This document shows positions 1 through 11,100 of a stretch of 25,418 nucleotides of DNA, in pieces. The DNA is from Chara braunii. Lineage: Eukaryota > Streptophyta > Charophyceae > Charales > Characeae. Within the stretch, counting starts at the first letter, position 1, and every line of letters starts with the position of its first letter. Position numbers and translations under genes: made by a program. The notes under the pieces are model-generated. The model searched no databases. It worked only from the letters and a program-made list of their open reading frames with translations, and was not told the DNA's origin. Location of the stretch: contig BFEA01000647.1 in the NCBI GenBank assembly GCA_003427395.1, forward strand, positions 143,685 through 169,102, written 5' to 3'.

Positions 1-855
1 CTCGCTCATGTGTGTGTGTGTGTGGGCGAGGGTGGGGGGTTGTGCTTCCTCTTGTGTATGATGTTGTGCAGGTTCCAGATTCTCTTTTTGCACAAGTACC
101 AGGAGGGTGTGGAAATCATGAGGGGGTATTTCTGTGGAAGATCAAAAGCTAAGGGCACCGGGAAACAATTTGCTCCCGAGAGCCACCAGCTTGCCATCAT
201 TTTTTATTGCAACAGGATTTCTTTCATCTGACCGAGCCTAGGGTAAAAGTGATTCAAACCTCAAGAGGCGCAGTCACTTGCTATGCACAGTCGCTCACTC
301 ACGGCTTGCAGGGGCTCGATCGACGATCAGGCTTCCATTCATTGAATACTATCCAAAGGCGCATTCTTTACTAGAGCAAGAGACAAGCACTGGAATAAGC
401 AGCATGGGTGCTATGTTCTTCATCTTTATGAAGCATGAACGTGGTCACAAGAAAGGGAAAAGGGTGCCAGGAAGACACAAGCGGTTTCCGCATGAACATT
501 GCATTAAACCAACCAGTACTTCCTAAAGTCGTGCCCGTATACAAGCCATGGTTTTAGGAAATGTATGGGCCGCTACAGGAGCGCCCAAATTCATCCGACT
601 AGAAACGTTTCTACTCAAATGTTTTTCCACGCCCGATAGCTGGCTTCCAAGAGTGTTACCATATGTAGGGTATGCCCACAATGTGGCTTTTCTGGACTGA
701 AATCATGGCCAGATTCTGCCACAAAGTACTAAAATAGTAGCATGAGTATGCCCTGAGACGCTTATCAGTGTGAGTTTAAGCTATGACACAACTGACTGCA
801 GGAAGCTGAAACAACATTGGGATTTTTGTGATGATCTTTGTGATGGACATGGGTG
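1..855. other. no confident gene
   Basis: A (TG)n microsatellite lies at 9-24. The rest holds only short open frames without recognisable domains. One frame near 69-230 is preceded by a splice-acceptor-like TTGTGCAG and encodes about 50 ordinary-looking residues, so a stray exon cannot be excluded, but there is no supporting second exon. I see no RNA gene or transposon terminus here. Confidence 0.5.
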
Positions 856-1000
856 TTTTCTTTTTTCTTTTTTTTCTGCGAACAGCCTCGGAGGCAGCTT
901 GAGGTGCTGGTAGGAGCAGTCACCTCAAGCCGGTCCAGGGTAGGCTCCATCTATTGGTGGGGAGCAGCACCCGCTGGGAAATGGGCCCAGCGTCCCTATT
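856..1000 (-). mobile_element. short retroelement copy with the LINE-type 3' tail module
   Basis: Read on the minus strand, this contains the same tail module found at the 3' ends of LINE-B and LINE-D: the hairpin at 973-991, then the motif CACCAATAGATGGAGC (complement near 943-960), then an A-rich tail (T-rich on the plus strand, 856-875). The part between the module and the tail differs from the LINE tails, so it is either a separate subfamily or a chimera. The hairpin stem reads GCTGGG/CCCAGC instead of GCTGGA/TCCAGC, a paired change that keeps the stem. I found no convincing target-site duplication. It could be a 5'-truncated LINE end or a SINE using the LINE machinery. Confidence 0.6.
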
Positions 1001-1462
1001 ACAGAAATCACAGAAATTATACATTGTTAGCGTAATGGGGGCACGTCTTTCCCGCCACTAGACAAAACCGCCTGAAGCGGGCATACTGTCCCTGGCGTGT
1101 ACTCCTTCGTATATGGTGTGGTGTAATCCGTGGCTGCATTTTGCAATTGTGTGATGAATTCTAATCTGCTGCAGGCACGTGCCCATTGAAATCCAGGCAG
1201 CAGTGGTGCAGGACCTGGCCCAAAAGTATAACATAGTCGACTTCATTGAACCACTCCCCCCCTATCTAGCTCAACGGGACGACTACCTTATGATGGCGAT
1301 CGATCTACCCAAAGATCACATCTTTTGCATCGACGACGTAATCCCCTTCTGCATAGGGGGTCGGAGTAAAAAATCCACACTGCCCATAAAACACGGCCAT
1401 GGTGCTTCAAATGTCAAGCTTATGGCCACTTAGCAGCGGAGCCGGACTTCCCCCACCGAGAG

Positions 1463-1471
1463 ATGGTTAAC
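1463..1471. repeat. 9-bp target-site duplication, left copy (ATGGTTAAC)
   Basis: Exact direct repeat with 1739-1747. It lies in the ORF1 frame directly before the inserted element. Confidence 0.7.
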
Positions 1472-1738
1472 GGGGGGGCAAATATTCACCGTTTTCGCCG
1501 GCAATTTCGGTGCAAAATTCGTCAAAATTTTCAAAAACAAACGATATGGGTCCATAGTGCAAACATCAAAAAAAGAAACAGGCCAAAGAAAACGAAAAAA
1601 TTAATAAAAAAATTCTATAAAGCCCTAACACAAAAACACTGTCGGAGTTAAAATGAAGCATCCAACGAATTCACCAAAATGCCATTTTTTTCATTATTGA
1701 TCCAAACATGTCAAAATTGGACATATGATGTACCCTAA
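1472..1738. mobile_element. 267-bp non-autonomous DNA element (Mutator-like MITE candidate) in LINE-A ORF1
   Basis: An AT-rich segment lies between exact 9-bp direct repeats (ATGGTTAAC). The flanking coding sequence is GC-richer. ATG GTT AAC lies in the same reading frame on both sides, so removing the segment plus one repeat leaves an ORF1 frame continuous from the zinc knuckle into the HKGWVYIDEE block, apart from one TGA. A 9-bp duplication is the hallmark length for Mutator-like elements. The termini begin GGGGGGGCAAATATTC and, from the other end, TTAGGGTACATCATATG. They resemble each other only weakly (GGG, then CA and ATAT), so class assignment is inference. It encodes no transposase. 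Confidence 0.65.
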
Positions 1739-1747
1739 ATGGTTAAC
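1739..1747. repeat. 9-bp target-site duplication, right copy (ATGGTTAAC)
   Basis: Exact match to 1463-1471. ORF1 coding resumes here in the same frame. Confidence 0.7.
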
Positions 1748-3105
1748 CATATGTGCCCCCACCATCCGGGGAAGAAGGTCAAATCCACGTGACGCCTTCT
1801 GCAGGACCTCATCAAAAGAACGCTTTGGCGAACGGTCGATCTGGTCCACAAAGGCTGGGTCTATATTGACGAAGAGAAGCAGGGGGCAGGAGTAAGGGGA
1901 TGGGAGTTGGAAGGAAAGGAGATAGCAAACCGAGAAACCAAACCCCCGGTTAGTTGGATCCCCCCTCAATCAGTGGAGACACATGGACGAGCCCCCCAAA
2001 CTCCCATCCCCACCCCTACAAAACCAACAGGCCCAACAGGGACAGCGGACGAAGACTCTGGAGCCTCACCCACAGGACTACGGACACAGCGAGCCTGTGG
2101 CGACAGGTATCACAAAAAAAGGAAAAAAAAAACCTGCATCAGAAAGGAGACACGTCCAAACAGGAGGATGGAAGATCAAAACAGAAGATCATCTCAACTC
2201 AGAATGACACCACAATCCAGAATCCGTCTACAAACCCGTTTTCAGTCCTCGGAATGGACCATGCAGCGGTAGAAAGGACAGAACAGGGGTCCCAAGTAGC
2301 TCAACCCAGGGATGGAGGGGGTTTAAAGAGGAGGGAACAGGAGAAGCACAGATCAAGGAAGGGGAGCAAATGACAAGAGTAAGCCAACAGACAGAGGCCC
2401 CCCAAGGGGGAGAACCAAAAGAGGGAGGGCAAACAAAAGGTGGGAAGGAAGACACATCGGCAGAAAATAGGGACCCAGGACCCCCCCCCCCCACCTAAAT
2501 TCCCATGGTCAACCTTGTCGTTCACCGAGGGGAAGGAGCTTTTGGGCCCGGCCTTCGGACCCCAACCTATGGAAGTCGATGCCCCCCCCCCATACCGGAG
2601 CTGGAGATGTCGGACGCAGAAACAGACCAGCGAGACTTCCCCCTGGCCCAAGGAGACACAGAGACTAAAATCAGGGCCCTGGCGGACTGGCTCCTAGATC
2701 ATCGGCGTCCACAATACCAGCACCAACCTACGACGTGTTGAGACGATGCATACATGCACCTGTTCGCCATGTTGGACAGTAGTGAAACTCTGAAGCGGGC
2801 CCTGGAACAAGGGCTCCCCAGATGCACCAGCTGGCAGACGACCATGCACCGGGTGTGGGACATAGTGCAGGGACAACTCCTCCGCCCGCCTCACCAAAAT
2901 AAGCAGGAACACCCAGGCCGCGAACCAGAACAGGATAAGGCAACCCCCCCCGAAAGCACCCCCGGACGAGGAAAAAGAAGATCAGGAGCTATCCCATAGG
3001 TCTAAACTGAGACATCTAGTGGAAAAAGGATGCCACGAAGCAGCCCTGACAAAAGGCAGTAAAGTCCTAGTAATCCCAGTCCGGAAAAAGGGGGGGAAAT
3101 AGGAA

Positions 3106-3504
3106 ATGGGACTGTCGCCGACGGATAACAACGACTACACCCCCAGTTTTGGGGCGGTAACCCTCCACGGATGGCGACAGGACGACCCCGGGGGGTTCAA
3201 AAGGAAAGAGGTCAGGGCCTTTGTGGCGGACCATTACGAGCCAAGGGCCACAACATCCTTGATTGCATCAGGGGACCCTAATAAAGTGGCGGACTGGGAT
3301 GTGTTTGTCCTCTTTGAGGAGCACAACGAAGCGTGGCTCATCTGGCTCGGCCATAACACCCTCTTAGAATTGCAGAGCCATAAGGTGACGTCGAGCCATA
3401 TATGGTATGGAGACGATTTGATCGTCTGCCTGTGCAAGATTATCCGCAAAGGCATCTTCAATGGAGCAGTGATATGGGACCAGCAACCCTGGCAGAGATT
3501 TTGA
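3106..3504 (+). CDS. unrecognised 132-aa ORF between LINE-A ORF1 and endonuclease
   Basis: This is an uninterrupted ATG-to-TGA frame inside an otherwise heavily broken element. The product has a Trp/Asp-rich, globular-looking composition, with segments such as DWDVFVLFEEHNEAWLIWL and SSHIWYGDDLIVCLCKII. I do not recognise a family. Its position suggests it is the C-terminal part of ORF1 or a small extra protein of this LINE lineage. It also borders the endonuclease N-terminus, which is in another frame from about 3690. That it stays open while its neighbours decayed may be chance. Confidence 0.35.
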   Translation: MGLSPTDNNDYTPSFGAVTLHGWRQDDPGGFKRKEVRAFVADHYEPRATTSLIASGDPNKVADWDVFVLFEEHNEAWLIWLGHNTLLELQSHKVTSSHIWYGDDLIVCLCKIIRKGIFNGAVIWDQQPWQRF

Positions 3505-3689
3505 CCCTGTTCTTCCAAAATCACAAAAGAACAGCCATACGAAAAAAAACAACCTTTATCTAATCAACCACGCCAACAGCAAACGGGGCAGACAACAATG
3601 GAATGATAGACTGAGTGCGCTGTACGGTAGGAACTGAGCATGGAAAAAACCTTTGAACAACGGATTTGGATCTTAGATCCATTAAGCGA

Positions 3690-4527
3690 ATGGAATGACA
3701 TCCACCTGCCATAAAAAAACTCAAGCAATATAGGACCTTTTGCGAGGGGGGGAGGGAGGTCCTGGGCAGATGTGGTATGTGTTCAAGAGACACACTCAAT
3801 GGACACGCCAAACCACCTTAGGACCCGCAAACTCGCGTGGCCCTGGGGTCTGGTCGAGCGGGGGTGGCAATATGGGTCCCTCCAGACTCGAGCGGGGGTG
3901 GCAATAAGGCTGGAAGTGAACCAATGGGAGACAGATAAAGAGGAAGGTAGGTGGGTGTCCATATTGGGTATGTTAAAATCAGAGGTGGTGCACATTATGT
4001 GCATATATGCACCTAACTCAGTGCAGGAGTGCAGGACCTTCCTGGAAAAAAATACAAGCAAAACACATTCCAACATCCTCTTGATCCTGGCTGGAGATTT
4101 CAATGCTGCTCCAGACAGGCGGCTCGATCGTTGGAGGGTCCCCCCATCCACAGTGGGGAATGCGGAGGATGATGAACGGATGCTAAAAAATGTATGTGAC
4201 ACTCGTTCACTTTTTGATTCCTTTAGGCGGTTGTATCCTATGGAACGCGTCTTCTCTTGCATAAGAAACAACAACCCAACTAGGTTATCAAAATCCCGAA
4301 TAGACCCGATTCCCTTGACAGACATACTGAAAGGGGTTTTGACTATGACGGCAATCCTTCCACTAAGCCCCTTCCCAAGTCTTGATCACAAGATATGCAT
4401 GATCGCACTGACTTTCCGCAAGAAACCCGATCGTGGGCCCGACTACTATAAATTGAATAGATCCCTGCGGCATCTAAAATCCTTCCAACAATACCTAAGG
4501 CATGCCTGGGAATTTTGGAGGGATTGA
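3690..4527 (+). pseudogene. LINE-A ORF2 N-terminus: APE-type endonuclease
   Basis: This domain of ORF2 nicks the target DNA to start target-primed reverse transcription. Motifs of the exonuclease-endonuclease-phosphatase fold appear in order: CVQETH (Glu metal ligand, about 3775-3792), IYAPN (about 4003-4017), AGDFN (Asp/Asn, about 4090-4104), SRID (about 4285-4300) and SLDHK (catalytic His, about 4378-4392). The block from 3772 to 4527 is one open frame. The most N-terminal part (AIKKLKQYRTFCE, about 3710-3750) is in another frame, so a frameshift lies near 3763. The frame ends at TGA 4525-4527, just after EFWRD. Key catalytic positions are still readable, but the domain cannot be expressed as part of an intact ORF2. 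Confidence 0.8.
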
Positions 4528-5042
4528 CGCCCAGAACTACATCACATGGTTCAATAATGGTCTAATTTTTCTCGCCAAAAAAAACACATGACCCAATTTT
4601 TTGGAACTAGAGAAACAAGAACTTCCGTATGAACAGGATCCCCTCGATCAGGAGGTGAACAATCGTATCAAAAATTTAAAAGAACAACTGCTGAGACAAG
4701 CTTAATACCGCTGGCAAGGCGTGAGAAAACGAGCCAAACTCTCAAAGTATAGAACAGAGGGAGCAATGGACACACACTTGTTCGGCATCCCACAAGTGAA
4801 AGAGAAGCGAACCACCATCGAAGCCCTATACGACCCGGAAGCGGACGAGGCGTCGCCCGCTCTGACAACGGCAAGGTGCATCAAATAGTCCGGGGCTTTT
4901 ACAAAGATTTATTTGCGACACACATCCCGATCATAGTAAAGGAGACTCGTCACCAAATGATAGAGGATTTTTTCAATTTTTTTGACACATATGGACAAGT
5001 CTCTCTCCCGTGGTAAACGAGTGTCTTTAAGCCTCCCTTAGT
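4528..5042 (+). pseudogene. LINE-A ORF2 linker between endonuclease and RT, decayed
   Basis: Short open stretches interrupted by stops and frame changes encode a charged linker, for example LDQEVNNRIKNLKEQLL (4640-4705) and THLFGIPQVKEKRTTIEALY (4770-4830). The homologous linker in LINE-D (15812-16350) is much better preserved and confirms the position. No separate gene is present. Confidence 0.55.
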
Positions 5043-5850
5043 AAACAAGAGATCTGGACGACCCTCATGCAAATGGAGGAGGACAAGACACCCGAAGTAG
5101 ATGGTTTTCCCAAAGAATTTTGGGAAACAATATGGGACACCTTGACTAAAAAACTAATGGATTTTATTCCGTTGTATGAGACTCAGGGGACATGAGTGAG
5201 ATGGTAGGTAAGGGAGCATTTTCTTTACTTTATAAAAAAAGGCGACAAAATGAACATACGTAACTATAGGCCGATTACCTTACTCACGGTAACCTCCAAA
5301 CTGTTGGCTCAAGCATTGGCCAACAGAATGATCATTGTCATGGGGGACATCATATACCCCACACAGACAGGCTTCATGCAAAATAGGAACGCCCAGGAAA
5401 ATATGTTACTAGTACATGAGGTCCTCCAACTAACCAGTCAATCGCACCAAAACGTCGCACTAGTGTTCATAGACTTTGAGAAGGCATACAATTATGTGGA
5501 TTGGGTCTTTTTTGACAGATTCCTTCAGAAAATGAATTTTGGGTCAGTGTTCAGGTGATGGGTACGCATCCTACACCATAATGCCACCACAAGCGTCCAC
5601 ACCAATGACTCACTGGTCCCCCCGTAAAATTAGAACGCTCGGTGCGCCAGGGGGACCCGATAGCCCCCTTCCTTTTCCTAATCATCATGAAAGCCTTGTC
5701 GGCAAACCTTTGTACTCACAAAGACATCTCCAGAATCAATATATCCCATAATCCAGAAAAAGCGATCCCAGTATACTCCCTGTTCGCTGATGACCTCATG
5801 ATTATGGTGGATGCCACGACCGAGAACATTTAGGAGATCCAGCGCCTGAT
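5043..5850 (+). pseudogene. LINE-A ORF2 reverse transcriptase domain
   Basis: The fingers and palm of a non-LTR reverse transcriptase are readable. They are the entry block KTPEVDGFPKEFW (5090-5125), NIRNYRPITLL (5250-5285), motif A FIDFEKAYNYVDW (5470-5505), motif B RSVRQGDPIAP (5642-5670) and the catalytic FADDL (about 5783-5797). Breaks are an extra A in the run at 5235-5241 (shifts the frame before GDKMN), TGA at 5556-5558 where LINE-B has Arg, a frame change before 5642, and a stop near 5830. Motif A has Asn-Tyr where the sister copies have Asp-His, a possible loss in an already dead copy. Confidence 0.85.
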
Positions 5851-6545
5851 GGAAACGGTTCTCTCAGGTCTCCGACATGGCAGTACATTGGGGAAACAAA
5901 ACGTAGGGGTGGTGGATCCACTCTCAAGATGGGCAGCCCCCAGAAACCCCGCATATTTCATGGCTCCCTCTGGAGGCCCTGCTCAGAATTTTAGGAGTCT
6001 TGATGATGGCAGCAGGTTGTCCGCCAACAAAAGACGAATGAATCATCTTTTCAGACCTAACCAAATTGACAAACTGGGGAAAGAAGTCCACCTCCCTCCT
6101 AGGCAGGGCAGTGGTAATTAATAACGTGTTTTTTTAATCACTATGGTACAAGTCCCTCGTCTAACCCTTAAGCAAACAGGCGGTACGAGCATTAAAAGCT
6201 AAGGTGAAAGTCATTTTATGGTGAGGAGACATCGACCTGCAAAATGTCATCGGCAGGGTGGCCTGAGACTCGGCCATCCAACCAAAGAATCCTGGAGGTC
6301 TGGGAATAATAGACCCGACAACACAAACCCACACCCTGCGACTTCAATGGATTAAAAAATTGATCTTCGTCATGGACTGTGCCTGACAACCTCTGGCCCT
6401 AAAGCACTTGGCATGCCTAGCTCCCCCGCCCCTCCCAGAGTGCACCCTCTGACGTGGTTGAAGGATTGCTATTGGATGGAAAACACCCGAACAGGGGAGG
6501 GAGCCCGAACGCGGCCATGGACCAATTTTGAGAACTTGGTGATGA

Positions 6546-6568
6546 CCCCCCCCCCCCCCCCCCCCCCC
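6546..6568. repeat. poly(C) run of 23
   Basis: An uninterrupted C tract at the point where the LINE reading frame encodes a Pro stretch, apparently an expanded Pro-codon run. It borders the left duplication of the large insert. Length may be unreliable in the assembly. Confidence 0.85.
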
Positions 6569-6578
6569 GGAAAGGCAG
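6567..6578. repeat. 12-bp target-site duplication, left copy (CCGGAAAGGCAG)
   Basis: Exact direct repeat with 13473-13484. In the LINE frame it encodes PERQ, which fits the alignment with LINE-B (PDRP/N). Confidence 0.75.
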
Positions 6579-6583
6579 TTCCC

Positions 6584-6607
6584 TTTTTTTTTTTTTTTTT
6601 TTTTTTT
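6584..6607 (-). repeat. T24 run, candidate A-tail of a minus-strand insertion
   Basis: Twenty-four T residues directly inside the left duplication of the large insert, followed by further T-rich sequence to about 6645. Confidence 0.7.
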
Positions 6608-6903
6608 GCGGGCACAATCTACCCTTTTCTTTTTCTTTTTTTTTATGTACAAAACAATTTATGAACCAATTGAGGTACCGGGGCCATTTACCCGGTTTCA
6701 ACTTTGAGAGTATCCTCCAAGATCATGAACAAGTTACTGGACTTCGGGATAGATGATGAGAAGACTACGAATCATTTTTTATGATCGCTAAACACCTCCT
6801 GAAATCCAGCGCAATTTTTTGAACACTCGAGTATGTAAGGGATTTCCAACAGATCATAACAAAGCTCATTAAAACTGACTTATTCTCTGACAAACTCATC
6901 CAG

Positions 6904-7130
6904 ACCTCACGCCCCCTATCTGCTAGGTTACAGAGCAACACAACTCACTCCAGCTCCAACCAGTGTCGTCCTGTGTCAGCAACCCCCAACTGTCCCTTAG
7001 GATGCCCCCGCATAGCATCCCCAGATCTCTCTACAAGGCCTCGTGCCCTCACCTTCGGCAAGTTACAGGGCATCACCCCGGCTCCCACCAGCGTCGTTCT
7101 GGCATTGAACAACCACGGATCATGAACATA
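6904..7130. repeat. diverged tandem duplication, ~135-bp period
   Basis: The stretch from about 6904 (including GGTTACAGAGCAACAC) recurs from about 7039 (AGTTACAGGGCATCAC). Both are followed by CCA(G/A)CTCC-like and CAG(T/C)GTCGT(C/T)CTG sequence. No coding frame is conserved between the copies. Function unknown. Confidence 0.55.
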
Positions 7131-7282
7131 ACAATCTAATTCCAGTGCAGCTTCGTACAAACCACCAGCAGATCCTCAGAGTCCCGAGTTATTCTTCAAA
7201 CTACCAGAAATAACAAGGGTGCTTGTTTTGAAAACTCCAGAACGAATTAGGAAAAGTCCCACCAAACACAAACAAAGGATAT

Positions 7283-8080
7283 AGAAATCCCCCCCTGTCA
7301 CCCTCGTCCCCCCTGCCTCACCGCTGCCTCCACAAGAAAGGACCGCCCCTGATCATGGACACTCCTCATCAGCCCCAACTTGGGACAAACTCGTTTCCCC
7401 CCCTACTTCCATAAAGGCATCGAGTTCCCACCCAAAGTATGTCTCTGCCGACCTCTTGCCCTTGTCTGTCACCGCTGGGATATGATGCTGACCCATGCAT
7501 CTCCCCCAAATAATAGAGCATCCCCCAAAATTTGCCCCGTTTCCCTTCAGGGCTATCACTTCCCTCCTTGTGAAGCCCTTGCAGAGTAGAGCTCTCCCCC
7601 CCAGAACCAACCCACAACCCCACCAGAAATAATTTGTTTATGCTTAAGAGGAGAATCGGAATTCCGAACATTTCTGTGGATTTCCCCACCCCCCCTCTCC
7701 TCCATCTCCCCCTGTCCCTCCGCTGCCTCCACCGAAAAGGACTGCCCTGATCACAAACTCTCCTTATCGGCCCTAACTTGGGACATACCTGCTTCCTCCC
7801 CCAACTTCCACTAAGGCATCCAGTTCCACCTAAAGTATGCCTCAGCCAACCCCTCACCCCTATCTGCCTCCGCTGGGATATAATGCCAACCCATACATCT
7901 CTCCCAACCCCAGAATAGGGCATCCCCCAAAAATCTGGCCCCACTCCCTCCAGTGCATTTCACCCCCCACCTTGTAAAGCCCCTGCAAAATAGAGCTCTC
8001 CTGCTTAAATCCCCAACCCCCCACCCATGCAAAAATAATTCATTAGTGCGCCCAAAGGGGAATAAAAAATTAATCGTGGA
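7283..8080. repeat. diverged tandem duplication of ~400 bp, non-coding
   Basis: Two C-rich copies, about 7283-7680 and 7681-8080, offset by about 399 bp. Anchors in order in both are CCGCTGCCTCCAC, CAACTTGGGACA, AAGGCATC-AGTTCC, AAAGTATG, CCGCTGGGATAT, CATCCCCCAAAA and AGAGCTCTCC. Minus-strand open frames cover both copies (for example 7369-7944) because the sequence is strand-skewed and poor in stops, not because of recognisable protein similarity. The copies differ by many substitutions and indels, so the duplication is old. Confidence 0.7.
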
Positions 8081-8169
8081 GAAAAGAAAAAACAAGGAAT
8101 TTAGGAAATAGGATTCCTAAGATATGAGTGGAAAAATCAAAAATTTATGATAATTATGATGGAGAAAAG

Positions 8170-8179
8170 GTAGATGAGA
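8170..8179. repeat. 10-bp target-site duplication of LINE-B, left copy (GTAGATGAGA)
   Basis: Exact direct repeat with 12293-12302, which directly follows the A36 tail of LINE-B. LINE homology begins within a few bases downstream. Confidence 0.75.
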
Positions 8180-11100
8180 GCACCAATGGATCGGCACCTC
8201 TCCCCACAACAGCGAGAACAGCTGGAGGAAACCCTGTCTAAAAACGAAATATGGACAACACTCCTCCAAATGAAAGAGGAAAAAACCCCCGGCATAGACG
8301 GATTCCCCAAGGAATTCCGGGAAACCATGTGGCCAGATTTGAGCTCGGACCTATGGGAGTATTATCACGAGGTGTGGAATGTCGGGGAAATGGGAGAAAT
8401 TGTGGGTAAGGGGGTGCTATCGCTGTTATACAATAAAGACGACAAAATGAACATTAGGAATTATAGACCTATCACTCTACTCACAGTAGTTTATAAAATG
8501 GTTGTCAAAGCGCTGGCGCAACGTATGGCATCTGTCCTGGAAGATGTCATACACCCGGCTCAGACAGGGTTCATGTCCGGAAGGAACATACAAGAAAATA
8601 TCTTACTAGTTAATGAGGTGGTCCAACTAGCCCAACGGAATAAAGCAAACGCGGCCATTATATTCATTGACTTCGAAAAAGCATACGACCACGTTGACTG
8701 GGAATTTCTGGATAAATGTTTGGAACGAATGAACTTTGGACCAGTCTTTCGACGTTGGGTTAGGATCCTTCATCATAACGCCACCACCTGTGTGTAGGTC
8801 AACGGGTCGATAGCGCCCCCCTTCGAGCTTCAGAGGTCTGTAAGACAAGGGGATCCCATTGCACCCTATCTTTTTTTGGTAATAATGAAAGCACTCTCGG
8901 CCAACCTCAGGCATAACAAGAACCTCTCTCGCATTAAGATCACGAACATCCCGGAGGAGGCTGTACTAATCTGTTCACTTTTTGTTGATGACCTCACCAT
9001 AATGTTGGAAGCGACAAATCGTAACATGAAATAAATCCAAATTCTCATGAGCCGGTTCTGTCGGCTCTCTGATATAGCAGTAAATTGGGGGCAGAAGACG
9101 GTAGGATGGTGGATGCACCAGCAAGGAGGAAGGCCTCCAGAAAACCCGCGAATCACATGACTCCCCCTGGAAGACCCCTTGAGATTTTTGGGAGCCCTCA
9201 TTACAGCAAAAGGGAAGCCGGCGACCAACGATGACTGGCTGACAGGACCAGCAAACGCCAAACTAAAACAATGGAATAAAAAGGACACATCGTTATTCGG
9301 GCGGACCCTGGTCATTAATAATGTGGTTTTGGCCACACTTTGGTACAAATTGATCATATGGCCCATGAGCGACGGGGGGCTTAGGTCACTAAAACAACAA
9401 CTAGCAGCTTTCCTTTGGAGAGGGGACAGTAATACCCCCCACGCAATTAGTCGAGTAGCTTGGGACGCAGTGATCCAGCCCAAGACCAGAGGAGGACTAG
9501 GAATTGTGGACCCGGTCACTCAATCCCAGACCCTTACACTTCGCTGGCTTCAGCACATTATCTTCTCTCCGTCCTGCCCCTGGGCCCCTTGGCTCTGGCG
9601 CAAATCGCTGCTCTAGCACCAAAGGCCCCCCCGGAGACTGACCCCCTGGTATGGCTACAAGACAGATACTGGAGGCTTCCAAGGAAAGATAAGAATGAGA
9701 ACCCCGCGAGCACACATTGGTTGCGCTTACTTCGCACATGGAGGAAGCTCCCGCCGCCCGACCGACCCAATCCGGATCGATGGGAGGAAATCTTCAGACA
9801 ACCACTGTTTGGGAATCGACTGATTACGGATGCCTTGGGCCAGGTAAGATGCAGCTCATATGCCCCATGGAAAGGTTGGGTTAAACACGGTGTTAGTAGG
9901 GTAGGGGATCTGTGGGATATAGAGGCAAGATGTTAGAAGAGTACAGAAAGGATGCGGGCATGGCTACGCTACTGCCATCTCACGGAATCGGCGCTAAACG
10001 AACTCATTGAAAGTTTCCCTCTCCAATGGTATAGCATCCTTTGAAAAGGGCCTCAATTGAGAGAAGGAGACTGGGTTTGCCTGCCCGATCACAAGGAGGA
10101 GATAAGACAAATACACATTGCAGACCCAACATAGGCCCTAATTGAGATTTTCTCCGTCCAAAAGGATGGCACTCTACGGGGCAGCCAGTATCTTTTTATC
10201 TGGAAGGACAGAACAAACATATACCGGATCAGAGTTCTGGACAATCGCAGTGGACGATGCGTCTATCGCCCAACAACCCCGATTGAGGATCTCCCCTTTG
10301 ACCCCGACGAGTGGCATTGGTCCGTGGGAGCCACGACTAGACAAGGGCCGACAAAACAACTAACACTTTACAATCGAAAAACCAAATCAGCCTATCGTTA
10401 TGCTCCGTCTCAAACGAAGACTGCGGGAGACGGTCGAGGATAGGTGGCATCGACATCTTAACGTGGACCGACACTTGCTCAAACCGATCCGTTGGTTCAC
10501 TCAATTCAGGAATAGACCCGCTAAGATTTCGGCCCTTCAGTGGAAAATAGCACACCGATGCTTGCCAACAAACAACTGGTTGATAGATCACACCCGTTTG
10601 GAGCAGCAAGGTCGGGCGTTACCCTGGTGCCATAGTTGTCTCTTGGGTTACCCGGGGAGGAAAAGGGCCGAAACAATTGAACACATCTTCCTCCAATGCC
10701 CGACTTTGGTTTTGCTCTGGAGCGTTTGGGACAGGATCTGGCGACACATTGTCCCCGGTGCAGAATGGCCATGGGAGTGGACGGCTATATTACTAGGTCA
10801 TTACCCCCTGATTCGGGGAGACACATTCGAGGAGAACATGTTTCAATTGGGCAGGCGGGCGGTCCTATGGGTCATCTGGTGGAAACGTTGCATTTTGGAA
10901 ATGGAAGGGGCACGGGTTGAAGAAGGAGAAGTCACAGAACAGTTACGCCTATTAGTCCAACATGAAATTGCTGCCCAGTGGAAGGCAGCCAGAGACAAAC
11001 TTGACCAAATGAATTCCTGGTCTGACATCAACAGGATCATCTCCCGGTCCAGTCAGGATTGGTTGGGAGGGGAAAGAAAAGGATGGGTGGTGGAGGTAAG

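Larger units (their letters stand above)
1179..3100 (+). pseudogene. LINE-A ORF1 (RNA-binding, zinc-knuckle protein), decayed
   Basis: LINE ORF1 proteins bind the element's RNA to form the retrotransposition particle. An N-terminal block (1179 to about 1370, ending PFCIGG) is followed, after a frameshift, by a zinc-knuckle-like motif at about 1400-1440 reading CFKCQAYGH. This gives the first three ligands of a CCHC knuckle; the fourth Cys is not present at the expected spacing. The frame is then interrupted by a 267-bp insertion, and the same frame resumes through about 1808-1905 (block HKGWVYIDEE). One in-frame TGA lies shortly after the insertion. The distal part is Pro/Lys/Gln-rich (2000-2500), with frame changes at C-homopolymers near 2480 and 2583. 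Blocks at 2600-2740 (acidic) and 2754-2999 look like the C-terminal portion. The original start is uncertain; the open frame at 1179 begins with GTG. Confidence 0.55.
5851..6578 (+). pseudogene. LINE-A ORF2 post-RT region up to the insertion point
   Basis: This continues the homology with LINE-B and LINE-D: LRILGVLMMAAG (5985-6020), GRAVVINNV (6105-6130), IQPKNPGGLGIIDP (6280-6320) and HPLTWLKDCYW (about 6444-6476). Stops at 6162-6164, 6264-6266 and 6384-6386 stand where sister copies have Trp; TGA 6222-6224 stands where LINE-B has Arg. The block ends in a C-homopolymer corresponding to the PPP of LINE-B, then CCGGAAAGGCAG, the left target-site duplication of the 6.9-kb insert. Coding resumes at 13485. 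Confidence 0.75.

Noticed and set aside
2228-2651. Minus-strand frames in the C-rich part of ORF1
   Set aside because: They follow the skewed base composition of the Pro/Gln-rich ORF1 tail and have no domain.
3783-4325. 180-codon minus-strand frame
   Set aside because: Complement of the LINE-A endonuclease, whose catalytic motifs are clear on the plus strand.
7369-7944. 191-codon minus-strand Gly/Trp-rich frame
   Set aside because: It spans the junction of the ~400-bp tandem duplication. The apparent internal repeat comes from the DNA duplication, and no protein family is recognisable.
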